Assembly: GCA_003695605.1 (NCBI GenBank)
Contig: RFIK01000222.1
Span: 1 to 6,888, forward strand
Reading direction: 5' to 3'
Source of the DNA: Chlorobiota bacterium
GTDB taxonomy: Bacteria; Bacteroidota; Ignavibacteria; Kapaibacteriales; NICIL-2
Length of the DNA stretch: 6,888 nt
The notes under the pieces were generated by a model that ran no database searches, had not been told where the DNA came from, and worked only from the letters and a program-made list of their open reading frames with translations. The position numbers and the translations under genes are program-made. Positions 5,639-6,888 of this stretch are shown here, piece by piece (the first letter of the stretch is position 1; each line of letters begins with the position of its first letter).

Positions 5639-6888
5639 ATGACCTCCGTGCTTCTCTGGATGCTGTGCGTGGTGAGCCTGTCGGCGCAATCGCTTGAGAG
5701 CTTGATTGAACGCCAGCTCGGGGACATCGTAGCACTCTACAAAGAGCTGCACGCCAACCCAGAGCTTTCGTACTACGAGGCCGAAACAGCGCGTCGCGTC
5801 GCCGATGCGCTGAGAGCAGCAGGCTTCGCTGTTACCGAGCGTGTCGGTAAGTATGCCGACTCAACACTCCACTGCTACGGTGTCGTTGGTGTGCTGCGCA
5901 GTGGGAGCGGTCCGACGCTGCTCATCCGCGCAGACATGGACGCTCTGCCGGTCGAGGAACAAACAGGGCTTCCCTATGCGAGCACCCGCACTGCCCGCTC
6001 TGAACGTGGCGAGATAGTACCTGTCATGCACGCCTGCGGGCACGATATTCACGTTGCGATGCTCATCGGCACTGCACGAATTCTGGCGCAGCTTCGCTCG
6101 CAATGGCGCGGGACGCTCCTCGTGGTTGCCCAACCTGCCGAGGAGCGTGGCGCTGGTGCACGTGCGCTCCTTGCCGATAGCCTCTATGAACGCTTCGGAC
6201 GCCCGGACTTTATCCTCGGCCTGCACACCGATGCTGAGCACCCGGCAGGAACTGTTGGCATTGCTCCCGGACCTGTCACTGCAAGTGTGGATATGATTGA
6301 CGTCACGATCCGCGGTGTCGGTGGCCACGGTGCATATCCCCACACAACCAAAGATCCCATCGTGATGGCGGCAGAATTTGTCATGGCACTGCAAACGATC
6401 GTCTCGCGTGAAATCCCACCACGCCAGCCGGCAGTGGTGACGGTGGGCTCAATCTGCGGCGGCACAAAGCACAACATCATCCCCGATGAGGTTCAGCTTC
6501 AGCTAACTGTGCGCACCTATGACGACCATATCCGCGACCAAATCATCAGTGCCATCGGCGCCAAGGCATACGGCGTTGCGCGGGCAGCTGCTGTACCACT
6601 TGACCGCATGCCGATTGTCCACGTCCGCCCCGAAGAGCACACCCCACCGCAGCACAACGACACTGCGTTATCCGACCGGCTCGAGCGGCTCTTTGTGCAT
6701 GTGTTCGGTGCTGAGAACGTCTATCGGAGCGAGCCAACGATGGGCGGCGAGGATTTCGCATACTACCGCCTCGGCGGGCAAATTCCCTCATGCTTCTTCC
6801 GTGTTGGCGCCGTCAATCAGGCACAGTTCAAACAAGCTCGTGCACGTGGCGAGCAACTCCCCTCGCTGCACTCATCGCGGTTTGCACC
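5639..6888 (+). CDS. Secreted M20-family (M20D-like) amidohydrolase/peptidase, last residues beyond window edge
   Basis: 416 complete codons are present. The fold and motifs are those of the M20D group (IAA-amino-acid hydrolase, hippurate hydrolase, N-acyl-amino-acid amidohydrolase), which cleave the amide bond of N-acylated amino acids using a two-metal centre. Visible motifs: RADMDALPVEE (97-107), metal-binding MHACGHDIH (C133, H135), catalytic/metal pair E168-E169 in QPAEE, H196 in GLHTD, dimerisation-domain start GVGGHGAYPH (226-235), GGEDFAYY (369-376) and the last ligand H411 in SLHSSRF. All expected ligands are therefore inside the window and only some 20-35 residues are probably missing. 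Residues 1-17 (VLLWMLCVVSLSAQ core) look like a short signal peptide without basic residues, so the enzyme is probably exported. In-frame GTG 5615 and TTG 5618 are alternative starts, and a TGA lies just upstream of them. Substrate is not determined; roles in scavenging acyl-amino acids or peptides are likely. Confidence 0.93.
   Translation, partial: MTSVLLWMLCVVSLSAQSLESLIERQLGDIVALYKELHANPELSYYEAETARRVADALRAAGFAVTERVGKYADSTLHCYGVVGVLRSGSGPTLLIRADMDALPVEEQTGLPYASTRTARSERGEIVPVMHACGHDIHVAMLIGTARILAQLRSQWRGTLLVVAQPAEERGAGARALLADSLYERFGRPDFILGLHTDAEHPAGTVGIAPGPVTASVDMIDVTIRGVGGHGAYPHTTKDPIVMAAEFVMALQTIVSREIPPRQPAVVTVGSICGGTKHNIIPDEVQLQLTVRTYDDHIRDQIISAIGAKAYGVARAAAVPLDRMPIVHVRPEEHTPPQHNDTALSDRLERLFVHVFGAENVYRSEPTMGGEDFAYYRLGGQIPSCFFRVGAVNQAQFKQARARGEQLPSLHSSRFA

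Overview
The window is 6.9 kb of moderately GC-rich bacterial DNA with five protein-coding genes: two run off the window edges and three are complete. No RNA gene, mobile element, CRISPR array or phage gene was seen. The best guess for the organism is a member of the Bacteroidota/Chlorobi/Ignavibacteria/Kapabacteria group. The reasons are a very large secreted protein that joins Asp-box beta-propeller repeats to tandem choice-of-anchor-D-like Ig domains, a Bacteroidota-style promoter (TTTG, 20 bases, TAGCTTCG) in front of it, and weak or absent Shine-Dalgarno sequences before the other genes. This is inference from gene style, not a sequence match.

Layout, left to right. 1-2669 (minus) is the N-terminal 889 codons of a secreted propeller plus Ig-repeat protein whose C-terminus lies beyond the left edge. 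2670-2869 is a spacer holding its RBS and a candidate promoter. 2870-3535 (minus) is a small FkbM-like methyltransferase-fold protein with a degenerate SAM-binding loop. 3536-3652 is the spacer between divergent genes. 3653-4294 (plus) is a NarL/FixJ-type response regulator. 4321-5490 (minus) is a GT4-type glycosyltransferase, convergent with the regulator across only 26 bases. 5491-5638 is a second divergent spacer. 5639-6888 (plus) is a secreted M20 amidohydrolase/peptidase that is nearly complete at the right edge.

Neighbouring genes alternate in strand from the FkbM-like gene rightward, so no multi-gene operon can be argued inside the window. Two products look exported (the propeller protein and the amidohydrolase). 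Two (GT4 and FkbM-like) belong to families common in surface glycan or glycolipid biosynthesis. The response regulator has no sensor kinase beside it. The window reads as an ordinary cell-envelope and regulation neighbourhood. I did not find a convincing new multi-gene system; the least ordinary items are the degenerate FkbM-like protein and the domain architecture of the secreted giant.
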